Part shown: positions 8,471 to 16,501 of the stretch, in pieces
Numbering within the stretch: position 1 is the first letter of the stretch
Layout: each line of letters opens with the position of its first letter
Source of the DNA: Streptomyces griseosporeus
Lineage (GTDB): Bacteria; Actinomycetota; Actinomycetes; Streptomycetales; Streptomycetaceae
Direction of reading: 5' to 3'
Length of the DNA: 64,000 nucleotides
Assembly (NCBI RefSeq): GCF_014656055.1
Contig: NZ_BNBR01000001.1
Location: 930,001 to 994,000 of the forward strand
Notes under the pieces: generated by a model
Database searches by the model: none
Told to the model about the DNA's origin: nothing
What the model saw: only the letters and a program-made list of their open reading frames with translations
Program-made: the position numbers and the translations under genes

Positions 8471-9310
8471 TTGCCAGACCGACTCTGCACAGGAACAGTT
8501 CGCGGGCTCAAGGGCCAGACTGTCTGCTTCACGGGTCGTGTTCTCGTCGACGGCGCGTGGACGGTCAGATCGGACTGCGCCAAGAGAGCAGGACAACACG
8601 GAGCGATCCCCAAGACGGATTTCTCGCGCAAGGTCACACTGGTTGTGTACGGCGATCTGGCCAGCAAGGTCGTGACCGACGACCGTCGCACCTACAGCAG
8701 TACGCTCGTGGACGCCGAGGCCGAGCGCAGCCAGGGCCGGCACATCTGTGTCGTGGACGCAGACGGCTTTTCGAACTTGCTCAAGGAGCGTCCCGCGCCT
8801 TGCCTGGAGCTGAGAAGTGCAGGCGCCGGGCGTGTTCGTCCCGTCGCAGCCGCTACGACCGAAAGCCGCATTCTCGGCCGTGTCCTCCGAATGAGAAGGA
8901 CGGGCCGACGACTGCCCGGTGATCTCACACTGGACCTCAGTCGTCTCGACAAGGCGACGGCCGCACACGAGGCGACGATCGGCGCGCTCATAGCGCATCT
9001 GTCACGCCAGGACATCGAAGTACACACGTACGCTCCGGGCGCTCCGGCGTTCGACGCCGGTTGGTCACGCGGCGATGAGGTGTTCGTGGCCGAGATCAAG
9101 AGCCTGACCGGGGCACGTGAAGACCAACAGATCCGCTTGGGCATCGGACAGATCCTCGACTACACCCACCAGCTACGGACTGCGTTCCCCAGCACTCTCA
9201 TACGTCCGATCCTTGTACTGGAGAAGCCCCCCACTGATGCCCGCTGGACGTCGCTTGCGGGCAGTGTCGGCCTACGACTCACCTGGGCCCCCGGCTTCTC
9301 CGGAATCTGA
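8471..9310 (+). CDS. BRCT-domain protein with C-terminal PD-(D/E)XK-like nuclease
   Basis: The protein has 279 residues. Residues 10–105 follow the BRCT pattern: LKGQTVCFTGRV, then AGQHGAIP…TLVVYGDLASK, and a C-terminal helix ending DADGFSNLL, like the BRCT domain of NAD-dependent DNA ligase. The C-terminal third has an upstream Asp (APAFDAGW), VAEIKSL near residues 208–213 and QILDYTHQL. This D…ExK…QxxxY arrangement is that of PD-(D/E)XK nucleases. TTG 8471 is taken as the start because AGGGAGGAGA lies about six bases upstream. The gene is fourth in the operon after the GmrSD-like enzyme (128-base gap). BRCT domains bind DNA ends or phosphopeptides, so I infer a damage- or end-directed effector nuclease. 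Catalysis is unproven. Confidence 0.75.
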   Translation: MPDRLCTGTVRGLKGQTVCFTGRVLVDGAWTVRSDCAKRAGQHGAIPKTDFSRKVTLVVYGDLASKVVTDDRRTYSSTLVDAEAERSQGRHICVVDADGFSNLLKERPAPCLELRSAGAGRVRPVAAATTESRILGRVLRMRRTGRRLPGDLTLDLSRLDKATAAHEATIGALIAHLSRQDIEVHTYAPGAPAFDAGWSRGDEVFVAEIKSLTGAREDQQIRLGIGQILDYTHQLRTAFPSTLIRPILVLEKPPTDARWTSLAGSVGLRLTWAPGFSGI

Positions 9311-9404
9311 TCGATCGGCGGAGGGGCAGTGCCGCGCTCGGGGTAAGGCCGCCACGCAAGCGGACTGCCCTGCCCGCGGCGGGACCTCGGGGCCCAGCTC
9401 AGGG

Positions 9405-9435
9405 TTGACCCTCAACCTTGTCGAGGGCTCAGAGT
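9405..9435 (+). promoter_or_regulatory. MerR-type promoter/operator
   Basis: TTGACC (9405–9410) is followed after a 19-base spacer by CAGAGT (9430–9435). The stretched 19-base spacer and the interrupted palindrome CCCTC-N9-GAGGG (9409–9427) between the elements are hallmarks of MerR-family-controlled promoters. Transcription would begin near 9442, at or just before the first possible start codon of the downstream MerR gene, so autoregulation is likely. Confidence 0.55.
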
Positions 9436-9454
9436 TCCATGTGTGGAGAGCGAG

Positions 9455-10537
9455 ATGCGCAGCATCGGGGAGATGGCGCGGGACAGCGGACTGGGCGTGA
9501 GTGCGCTGCGGTTCTACGACCGTGCCGGTGTACTGGTCCCCGCCTGGGTGGACCCGGTCAGCGGCTACCGGTGGTACGACCCCGGGCAGCTGGAAGAGGC
9601 CCGGTTGCTGGCCCGTCTGCGCCGGGCCGGCATGCCTCTGGCGGACGTCCGGATGGTTCTGGTGGGCTGGTCCACCGCGGACACGGACCTCGTGCGGGGA
9701 CTCCTCCAGGCGCACCTGCGCCGCCTCGAACGGGGTCTGGCCGACGCCCACGGTGAGTTCTCCACACTCCGAGCACTACTCGACGAACGGGAGAACCCCA
9801 TGACTTCGCTCGGCACGGCCACCGTCGAACTGTCCGTTCCCGCCCCCGAACTGGCCGCCGCACTGGACGCGGTCCGTTTCGCGGCCGGCTCGGACCCGGA
9901 CCTGCCCATGCTCGCGGGTGTCCTGTTCGACATCGAGGGCGCGGCACTGAGCGTCGCGGCCACCGACCGCTACCGGATGGCCGTCGCCCGGACCGCCAGC
10001 ACCGGATACGACGGGCCCCGCGTGCAGGCCATCGTGCCGCTGCCCCTCGCCGACGCGATGCGAGCGCTGCTGGACGGCGAGGCACAGGTGCAGCTCGCCC
10101 TGGACGGTGACCGGGTGTCGCTGACGGCCGGCGACCGGCAGACGGCCGGCCGGTGCCTCGACCACGACTTCCCCGACTACCGCCGCCTGGTGCAGCTGCC
10201 CGAAGGCCGCCGGGCCGTCGTCGGCACGGCCGCCCTCCAGGAAGCGTTGAAGTCCGGCCCGGTCCGGAGGGGCGAGCTGAGCAAGCAGGACGGAGAGCAC
10301 TGCGACGTCAGCGTGCTCAGGGTGGTGGACGACGGCACGGTGACACTCTGCGAGGACGGTGACGAGGGCCAGGACGATGTCGCCGTCAACCGCCGCTTCC
10401 TGCTGGACGCGCTCACCGCGGGGGATCGTGACGAGCTGATTCTGGAGTTCGGCGCCCCCACGGCCCCGATCGCGATCCGCCGGCCCGACGACGAGCGGGC
10501 CTTGTCGATCCTGATGCCGGTCCGCCTGGAGGACTAG
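9455..10537 (+). CDS. MerR regulator fused to DNA polymerase III beta-clamp-like domain
   Basis: The N-terminal 70 residues are a MerR winged helix (SIGEMARDSGLGVSALRFYD, then SGYRWYDPGQLEEARLL). A helical linker follows to about residue 110. The remaining 245 residues resemble domains 2 and 3 of the sliding clamp DnaN: FAAGSDPDLPMLAGVLFDI, ATDRYRMAVA, VNRRFLLDAL and a C-terminal ILMPVR, equivalent to the clamp's terminal IMPVR motif. Clamp domain 1 is missing, so it is unlikely to form a processivity ring; the clamp part probably serves as an oligomerisation or partner/ligand module. ATG 9455 has GGAGAG upstream. A GTG at 9443 in the same frame could be used on a leaderless transcript from the MerR-type promoter. 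Similar fusions occur in other Streptomyces. Its target promoter is probably its own. Confidence 0.85.
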   Translation: MRSIGEMARDSGLGVSALRFYDRAGVLVPAWVDPVSGYRWYDPGQLEEARLLARLRRAGMPLADVRMVLVGWSTADTDLVRGLLQAHLRRLERGLADAHGEFSTLRALLDERENPMTSLGTATVELSVPAPELAAALDAVRFAAGSDPDLPMLAGVLFDIEGAALSVAATDRYRMAVARTASTGYDGPRVQAIVPLPLADAMRALLDGEAQVQLALDGDRVSLTAGDRQTAGRCLDHDFPDYRRLVQLPEGRRAVVGTAALQEALKSGPVRRGELSKQDGEHCDVSVLRVVDDGTVTLCEDGDEGQDDVAVNRRFLLDALTAGDRDELILEFGAPTAPIAIRRPDDERALSILMPVRLED

Positions 10538-10558
10538 CCTCCGCGGCGACGGGCTGTC

Positions 10559-10589
10559 GAGGGTCCGCCGAGCCAACGGCGGGGCCCTC
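10559..10589 (+). terminator. Hairpin after MerR–clamp gene
   Basis: GAGGGTCCGCCG and CGGCGGGGCCCTC form a stem with a small bulge around the loop AGCCAA, 22 bases after the stop codon. It lacks a T-run, as is usual in Streptomyces. Confidence 0.55.
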
Positions 10590-10745
10590 CGCATTGCTCA
10601 CTGCTGTGCCTTTGGGGCGCACCGCCACCTCCCTTGAACTCCCGCACGCGCCCTGCCATTTGGCATGCCTCTGACCCATACTTCGCAAGAGGGATGGTCC
10701 CGTTTGCCGTCCGGGGCCTGAGGCTGGGGCTGGGGGGAATCATCG

Positions 10746-13700
10746 ATGGGTGACGCACGTCTTCTGTGGCTCCAAGAGGCCATTTCGGCCTTCGGCGCCG
10801 AATGCAAGCGGAACCTCGCGGGGCCCGGTGACCGCGAAGCCGCCATTCGCGGCCCTCTGGAGCAATTGTTCCGCACCATGGCCGTGCACCATGCGAGGGA
10901 CGAGATCACTTGGCACCCGGAAACGCGCATCCCCCATCTGGGAGTGCGCCCTGACTACGCTGTACGCGTCAACACGGACGTGACGGGCTACATCGAGGTC
11001 AAGCGGCCGGGAAAGAGCATCGACCCCGAATGCTTCACCGGCCACGACAAGAAGCAGTGGGAACGGCTGCGTGACCTTCCCAACCTGCTCTACACCAACG
11101 GCACCCATTGGAGAGTCTTCCAGTACGGCGCACAGCTCGGCGAGGAGGTCGTCCTGTCTGGCCCCCTGAAGAGCGCCGGGGAGAAGCTGAAAGCCGGCGA
11201 CCTCGCCGCCTTCGACGCGCTGGTCCAGACCGTACTGTGCTGGGAACCACCGAAGATCCGACGTGTTTCTGTACTCGTCCAGCACATCGCCCCGCTGTGC
11301 CGCCTGTTGCGGGAGGCCGTACGGGAACAACTGCGGGCCGAGGTCGGGCTCGACGCGGCCGACTCCACGGCCGACCGACCCTTCATCGGACTCAGAAGCG
11401 ACTGGCGCCGGCTCCTGTTCCCCACCGCCGACGACGCCACCTTCGCCGACGGCTACGCCCAGACAGTCACCTTCGCGCTGCTCCTCGCCCGAACGGAGAA
11501 CATCCCGGTCACCGGCAGCAGCTTCCACGAAATCGGCCGTCGCCTCAACGCCGGCCATGCGCTGATGGGCAAGGCTCTCCAGCTTCTCACCGACAACGTC
11601 AACGAGCGGTTCGAGGTGACCTTGAACCTTCTCGCCCGCACCGTCGCGGCCGTCGAGTGGGACGTCATCCGCCAGGGCAACCGAGACGCCTACCTTCACC
11701 TCTACGAGTCGTTCCTCTCCGTCTACGACGACACCCTCCGTCAGCGCAGCGGTTCTTACTACACCCCACACGAGGTGGTGGAGGAGATGGTCCGCCTGGC
11801 CGAGGAAGTGCTGCGCACCCGTTTGGGCAAGGCGCGCGGCTACGGCGACGAGAGCGTGCACATCGTCGACCCCGCCATGGGCACCGGCACCTACCTTCAC
11901 ACCATCATCGAGAGGGTTGCGCGACAGGCGGCCGAGCGGCATGGCGAGGCCATGGCGCCCGACGCGATCGGCAGGCTCGCCGAGCGCCTGTACGGCTTCG
12001 AGCTCCAGATGGGCCCGTTCGCCGTCGCCGAACTCCGCGCGGCCGACCTGCTGAAGAAGCACGGGGCCCAGCTCCCGCCCGGCGGCCTCAACCTCCACGT
12101 CACGGACACGCTCGACGACCCGTACGTCCAGGAGGAGCAGCTCGCCTCGACCTACGCGGCCCTGTCGGTGTCACGTGCACGCGCCAACCATGTCAAGGCT
12201 AACGTGCCCGTCACCGTCGTCGTTTCGAACCCGCCGTACGACGACAAGGCCGAGAACCGGGGAGGCTGGATCGAGAAGCGGGTGAAGGGCCAGGGCCGCC
12301 CTCCCCTGGACGATTTCCGGCATCCAGGCAACGGCCGTTACGAGCATGCGCTGAAAAACATGTACGTCTACTTCTGGCGCTGGGCCACCTGGAAGGTGTT
12401 CGACGCGCACGCGGACGACCGTCACGGCGTCGTCTGCTTCATCACCCCGTCCGCGTTCGCCACCGGGCCCGCCGGGCGAGGCATGCGCGATTACCTGCGC
12501 CGTACGTGCGACGAGGGGTGGGTCATCAACCTGTCGCCGGAGGGGCAGCGGTCGGACGTGGCCACCCGCGTGTTCCCGCACGTCGCTCAGCCGCTGTCCA
12601 TCTGCATCTTCGTACGGCGCGCGGATCACGCCGGCGACCTGCCTGCGCGCATCCATTACCGGGCGCTGCACGGGAGGCGGGCGGAGAAGTTCGAGCAGCT
12701 TCGGCAGGTGCGGCTGGATGACGGGGGCTGGCGGGATGCGCACGCGCAGGGGGTGCGGCCTTTTACACCGGCGACGTTGTCGGGGTGGGATGAGTATCCG
12801 GCGCTGGAGGATTTGTTTCCGTGGGGAAGCCCTGGAAACAAGACCAACCGGTCGTGGGTGACTTCCCCCTCCGAGAGCATCCTGCGGAGGCGGTGGGCGC
12901 GCCTCGTGGGTGAGTCCGATCCCCAGATGAAGGCACTACTGTTCAAGGTGACACGAGACCGTCAACTCGGCAGCCGCCCAGCCTGCTTACCGGGCTTCCC
13001 GCACCCTGACCGGACCATGCGTGACGAGGCCGACCCTCAGCCCCGGCTGCTGCGAATAGCGCTGCGCAGTTTCGACCGCCACTGGCTCGTCGCTGACAAC
13101 CGGGTACTCGACTTCCCGCGGCCCGACCTGTGGGAGTCCCTGCAACCCCGGCAGTTGTTTCTCAACCAGCAGAGCAGCCACGAGATCAGCGGCGGTCCCG
13201 CGCTGGTCGCGACCACGTTGCTGCCCGACACGCACCACTTCAACGGCCGGGGCGGAAGGGTGCACCCCGTTCTCCATCCGGACGGCACCGGGAATGTCCC
13301 CAGCGGGCTGCTCCGCTATCTGGCCGGCGCACTCGGTCTCACCGAGGTGGCCGTGCACGACCTCGCGGCGTACGCGGTGGCTATCGCCGGGCACAGCGCA
13401 TTCACGGAACACTTCGCCGAGGACCTCCTCACCCCGGGAGTTCGGTTGCCTCTCACCCGCGACCCGGACCTCTGGAAGGAGGCAGTTCGCATCGGGCACG
13501 AATTCCTGTGGGCGGCGACTTACGGAGAGCACACGCTGCCCGACGGAGCGCCGGCTCCTGACGAGGACAGCATCCGTTTTCCTCAGGGCGATCCCCGGCA
13601 GGTGCGCTACGTGACCGGGATAGGCGCCGATGTGCCCGACACCCTGGCGTACGACGAGGAGACGATCACGCTTCGGGTGGGCCCGGGCGCTTTCACAGGA

Positions 13701-14048
13701 GTGCCGCCGGCCGTATGGAACTACGAAGTAGGCGGCATGCGCATCGTAAAGAAGTGGTTCGGCTACCGGAAGGCCTCCCCCACCAGCAGGAAGACCAGCC
13801 CGCTCGACGACATTCACGTCACGTCCTGGCCGCGCGAGTGGACGGAGGAGCTGATCGACCTGTTGTCCGTCCTCCGGCGGCTAGTCGACCTCGCACCCGC
13901 GCAGCAGGCACTCACCGCGAAGATCGTGAGCTCGCCGGTCATCACTGCCGCGGACCTCACCACAGCGGGCGTTCTTCCTCCGCAGCCCGGGGCAAGACGT
14001 GCACGACGTCGCGTCGTCCTGGACTTCGGCCAGTCGGACAAGTCATGA
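10746..14048 (+). CDS. Type ISP restriction/modification enzyme (nuclease–N6-methyltransferase–specificity)
   Basis: This single-chain enzyme of 1,100 residues should both methylate adenine and cleave unmethylated DNA. Near residue 75–90 RPDYAVRV…GYIEVKRPG gives the D…ExK nuclease core. Around residue 375 DPAMGTGTYL is the AdoMet-binding motif I. SNPPYDD near 493–499 is the catalytic motif IV of N6-adenine methyltransferases. The C-terminal 400 residues (FLNQQSSHEISGG region) fit the LlaBIII-type ISP specificity domain. Classic type ISP enzymes are about 1,600 residues and have a helicase between nuclease and methyltransferase; here there is no Walker A motif and the protein is 500 residues shorter, so translocation-dependent cleavage is doubtful. 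GGGGGGA precedes ATG 10746 at about seven bases. Its stop overlaps the end of the convergent small gene by six bases. Confidence 0.88.
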   Translation: MGDARLLWLQEAISAFGAECKRNLAGPGDREAAIRGPLEQLFRTMAVHHARDEITWHPETRIPHLGVRPDYAVRVNTDVTGYIEVKRPGKSIDPECFTGHDKKQWERLRDLPNLLYTNGTHWRVFQYGAQLGEEVVLSGPLKSAGEKLKAGDLAAFDALVQTVLCWEPPKIRRVSVLVQHIAPLCRLLREAVREQLRAEVGLDAADSTADRPFIGLRSDWRRLLFPTADDATFADGYAQTVTFALLLARTENIPVTGSSFHEIGRRLNAGHALMGKALQLLTDNVNERFEVTLNLLARTVAAVEWDVIRQGNRDAYLHLYESFLSVYDDTLRQRSGSYYTPHEVVEEMVRLAEEVLRTRLGKARGYGDESVHIVDPAMGTGTYLHTIIERVARQAAERHGEAMAPDAIGRLAERLYGFELQMGPFAVAELRAADLLKKHGAQLPPGGLNLHVTDTLDDPYVQEEQLASTYAALSVSRARANHVKANVPVTVVVSNPPYDDKAENRGGWIEKRVKGQGRPPLDDFRHPGNGRYEHALKNMYVYFWRWATWKVFDAHADDRHGVVCFITPSAFATGPAGRGMRDYLRRTCDEGWVINLSPEGQRSDVATRVFPHVAQPLSICIFVRRADHAGDLPARIHYRALHGRRAEKFEQLRQVRLDDGGWRDAHAQGVRPFTPATLSGWDEYPALEDLFPWGSPGNKTNRSWVTSPSESILRRRWARLVGESDPQMKALLFKVTRDRQLGSRPACLPGFPHPDRTMRDEADPQPRLLRIALRSFDRHWLVADNRVLDFPRPDLWESLQPRQLFLNQQSSHEISGGPALVATTLLPDTHHFNGRGGRVHPVLHPDGTGNVPSGLLRYLAGALGLTEVAVHDLAAYAVAIAGHSAFTEHFAEDLLTPGVRLPLTRDPDLWKEAVRIGHEFLWAATYGEHTLPDGAPAPDEDSIRFPQGDPRQVRYVTGIGADVPDTLAYDEETITLRVGPGAFTGVPPAVWNYEVGGMRIVKKWFGYRKASPTSRKTSPLDDIHVTSWPREWTEELIDLLSVLRRLVDLAPAQQALTAKIVSSPVITAADLTTAGVLPPQPGARRARRRVVLDFGQSDKS

Positions 14049-14465
14049 GAGGTCGGCGCCACCCGCCTCTCCGGTGCGGACATAGGACTCGGCCTGCTCC
14101 AGGGTCCACGTCCCTTCCGCGAGCCGTTTCAACGCATGCCCTGCGGGACGCGGCGGCGCGCCCCGGGACACCATGTCAGCGAAGGACGCCACCGCGCTCA
14201 GGCGAGCCGTCAGCTCGTCGCACTCCGCCTCGCGCAGGGCCGCCGCACCGAGGGGGGTCAGCCGGAGGATGTCATGGTCGTCACCGCTCTGTTCGACCAG
14301 CCCGGACCACAACAGCGCCGGCAAGGCATCCCGGACCTCGTCCGTGTCGAGGTCCCGGGCCGCGTAGGACTCCGGCGCCGTCTCGGGCGCCGGGAGGTCA
14401 CACAGATCCATTTCCCGCAACAAGTGTTGCTGGAGCGGCGACAGCTGGCCGCTGGGAACAAGCAT
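14043..14465 (-). CDS. Small hypothetical protein, winged-helix-like
   Basis: This is a protein of about 140 residues from ATG 14465. The central segment ALLWSGLVEQSGDD…LRLTPLGAAALREAE resembles the recognition helix and wing of winged-helix regulators (the usual GLV…YRLTPxG pattern), which is the only hint of function. GGAGG lies immediately before this ATG (one-base spacing), so an upstream GTG at 14537 in the same frame remains possible. It converges on the type ISP enzyme with overlapping stop codons and is divergent from the OGG-fold gene. It may be a transcription factor for either; this is conjecture. Confidence 0.55.
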   Translation of the reverse strand: MLVPSGQLSPLQQHLLREMDLCDLPAPETAPESYAARDLDTDEVRDALPALLWSGLVEQSGDDHDILRLTPLGAAALREAECDELTARLSAVASFADMVSRGAPPRPAGHALKRLAEGTWTLEQAESYVRTGEAGGADLS

Positions 14466-14559
14466 GCCTCCAGTATTGCGCGCGGCGGGCGGATACGACG
14501 CCCGACACCGAGGAGTTGATACGGCGGTGCGGAACACTCAGAGCATGACGGAGGCCAAG

Positions 14560-15234
14560 ATGGACCTAATGCCTACCGGGACTACCGTCCCTGACCGTGG
14601 CGAAGTGCTCGTGCAAGCGATCCCGTTCGATCGGGCCCGTTGGCTGCCCCTTCTACCCAGCGTCGACTGGTGGCCGCCGGAACTCGACGACTGCCCGACG
14701 GTGGCGGGTCGGCGGAGGGTCGACCGCAAGACGGTCTTCGGTGTAGCCCGCCGATCGGACACCGTCGTAGGCCGTCGGCACTTGCTGACCGCCGCGCTCG
14801 TGTGGGGCACGGGTACCAAAGCAAGGTCGGTCATACGTCGCGCAGCCGTCTTCGCGGCCAATTCCGCCGGGGACATCGACGCACGTCTGGAGGCAGCGTT
14901 GGGCACGCTCGAGGAGCAGGGCCCCGTCGCGGCGTACTACGCCTTCAACAACGACCAGCACATCAAGCACCTGGGCCCGGCGTTCTTTACGAAGGTGCTC
15001 TACTTCGCCGGTCCCGAGCAGTCCGAGGGAGCGTTGCGTCCGCTGATCCTAGACCGCTTCGTCGCCCTGGCGCTGCGGGCTGCCGATACCGGAGAGATGT
15101 GGCCCACAAGCGGTTGGACGACGCCGTGGTACCGCCGGTACTTGCTCCTCACCCACGAGCACTCGCTGCAAGTGGGTGTCGCCCCGGACCAGATCGAAGC
15201 CGCGTTGTTCGCCCGGGGCAAGCAACTTGCTTGA
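14560..15234 (+). CDS. 8-oxoguanine glycosylase OGG-fold family protein
   Basis: This 224-residue protein is typical in length and motifs of actinobacterial proteins annotated as OGG-fold (8-oxoguanine DNA glycosylase-like). Recognisable pieces are WLPLLPSVDWWPPEL, RKTVFGVARR, ALVWGTGT and FNNDQHIKHLGPAFFTKVLYFAG. The last lies where the helix-hairpin-helix region sits in the glycosylase fold. I do not see the canonical catalytic Lys/Asp pair with confidence, so DNA glycosylase activity is unproven; it may bind modified bases only. ATG 14560 has GGAGG five bases upstream; an ATG at 14545 is in frame but overlaps that ribosome-binding site. In this context it could be a defence component against modified phage DNA. 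Confidence 0.6.
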   Translation: MDLMPTGTTVPDRGEVLVQAIPFDRARWLPLLPSVDWWPPELDDCPTVAGRRRVDRKTVFGVARRSDTVVGRRHLLTAALVWGTGTKARSVIRRAAVFAANSAGDIDARLEAALGTLEEQGPVAAYYAFNNDQHIKHLGPAFFTKVLYFAGPEQSEGALRPLILDRFVALALRAADTGEMWPTSGWTTPWYRRYLLLTHEHSLQVGVAPDQIEAALFARGKQLA

Positions 15235-15270
15235 TTTCCAGGAAGTGCCTCCTGCGGCAACACGCCGAGC

Positions 15271-16326
15271 TCAGTTGTCCGCCTGCTCCACAGAGTCGGG
15301 CGGAGTGGACGTCGGCAGCGCTTCCTCCTCCCGGAGCAATCCCATCACGCCGATCACGTCATCATCCTGCACGAGGTCGGCGTCGTCGTAGTCAAGGTCA
15401 CCGGTCAGGTCGCCGCCCGTTTTCTCGATCAGGAAGCGTTCGCGATACGCGTCGCGCGCGGAAACAGCAATCCGATCGATGAGCAGGTAGCTCAGCCCCG
15501 CGCCGACAGCCATGCCGGCGACGGGCACGAACTGGCCGAGCTTCTTCTTCGGTAGCTGCTGCGTGAACTTCAACGCGAAAGCCTGGGCGATCTTGGTGAG
15601 AACCTTCTCGTTCAACTTGGCCCAAGGAGCATTCTTCATCAGCAGCTGTGTGAGTTGAGACAGTTCGGCGTAAGCGGCCGTCTTCGCTGATGTGCCCGTG
15701 GACATTCCGAGAGCGATCACGGACATTACGAAGATTTCCTCTTCGGGATCGCTCGGGTCGTAGCCGTAGTAGAGAGCTGTGGCGGCGACCGTTCGAGTGG
15801 AAAGGGCGAGCATCATCGCGGTGTCGGCGGCCATCGCCCCGGCCACGGTTCCGAATCCGGGTGCGGCACCCGCACCTGCGCCGGCGATTGTTCCGGCGCC
15901 GGCGAGGACCTCGCCGCCTGTCACGGCCGCGGCGGAGCCAAGGCCGGTTGCAGCGGCCGAGAGCGCGTGCCCGTACCGGAGCATGTTGTGCCTGGTGACC
16001 TCATCGACGACACGCATGTCGAGCTTACGGATCTCATCCAACCCGGCGACGTCGTGCCCCGCGCGTCGATACTGTTCGACGACACGTTTCTTGCTCACGG
16101 TCCTACTTGCGGTGTCTCCCACAGCCTTGCCGAGACCCCTTGCTGCTCCGCTGTAGGCGGCAGCCACTTTGTCGGCGCCCGGGGCGCTCTTCACCTTCTG
16201 CCCGAGCGAAGCGAGTCGGTCCCTGGCCGACTGCGGCAGGATCTTCCTCGCCTCCTTGCTGAGGGATTCCGCCTTTCGCTTCTGCAGTTTGTCCCACTCC
16301 TGCTGTTCGTAAGCAGAGAGAGTCAT
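15271..16326 (-). CDS. EcsC-family protein
   Basis: This 351-residue protein matches the EcsC family (PF12787), named after Bacillus EcsC but of unknown biochemical role. The N-terminal 120 residues are charged and helical. The middle (about 130–210) is Ala/Gly-rich and hydrophobic, capable of membrane association. The family blocks YGYDPSDPEEEIFVMSVIALG-like and LPKKKLGQFVPVAGMAVGAG follow, and the tail is strongly acidic (YDDADLVQDDD). ATG 16326 lies about eight bases after GGGGGG; longer in-frame forms lack a ribosome-binding site. It sits between OGG-fold and CoiA-like genes; EcsC proteins are often found near accessory or stress loci. No catalytic residues are known for the family. Confidence 0.8.
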   Translation of the reverse strand: MTLSAYEQQEWDKLQKRKAESLSKEARKILPQSARDRLASLGQKVKSAPGADKVAAAYSGAARGLGKAVGDTASRTVSKKRVVEQYRRAGHDVAGLDEIRKLDMRVVDEVTRHNMLRYGHALSAAATGLGSAAAVTGGEVLAGAGTIAGAGAGAAPGFGTVAGAMAADTAMMLALSTRTVAATALYYGYDPSDPEEEIFVMSVIALGMSTGTSAKTAAYAELSQLTQLLMKNAPWAKLNEKVLTKIAQAFALKFTQQLPKKKLGQFVPVAGMAVGAGLSYLLIDRIAVSARDAYRERFLIEKTGGDLTGDLDYDDADLVQDDDVIGVMGLLREEEALPTSTPPDSVEQADN

Positions 16327-16501
16327 GTCATCGCCCCCCGTTGTCAGAGTGTTTAAAAGCAGTAGCACTTGATCGCGGCCATGAGTCCCCGCCAATCGAC
16401 GAGGGACTGGCTATAGCTGTCTGCCGGGGCCTCGGGCGGATCCGCCAGGCTTGCACGGCTCCGGAGTTTCCGGGTGCGGCAGTTCCCGGTGGGAACGGGG
16501 C

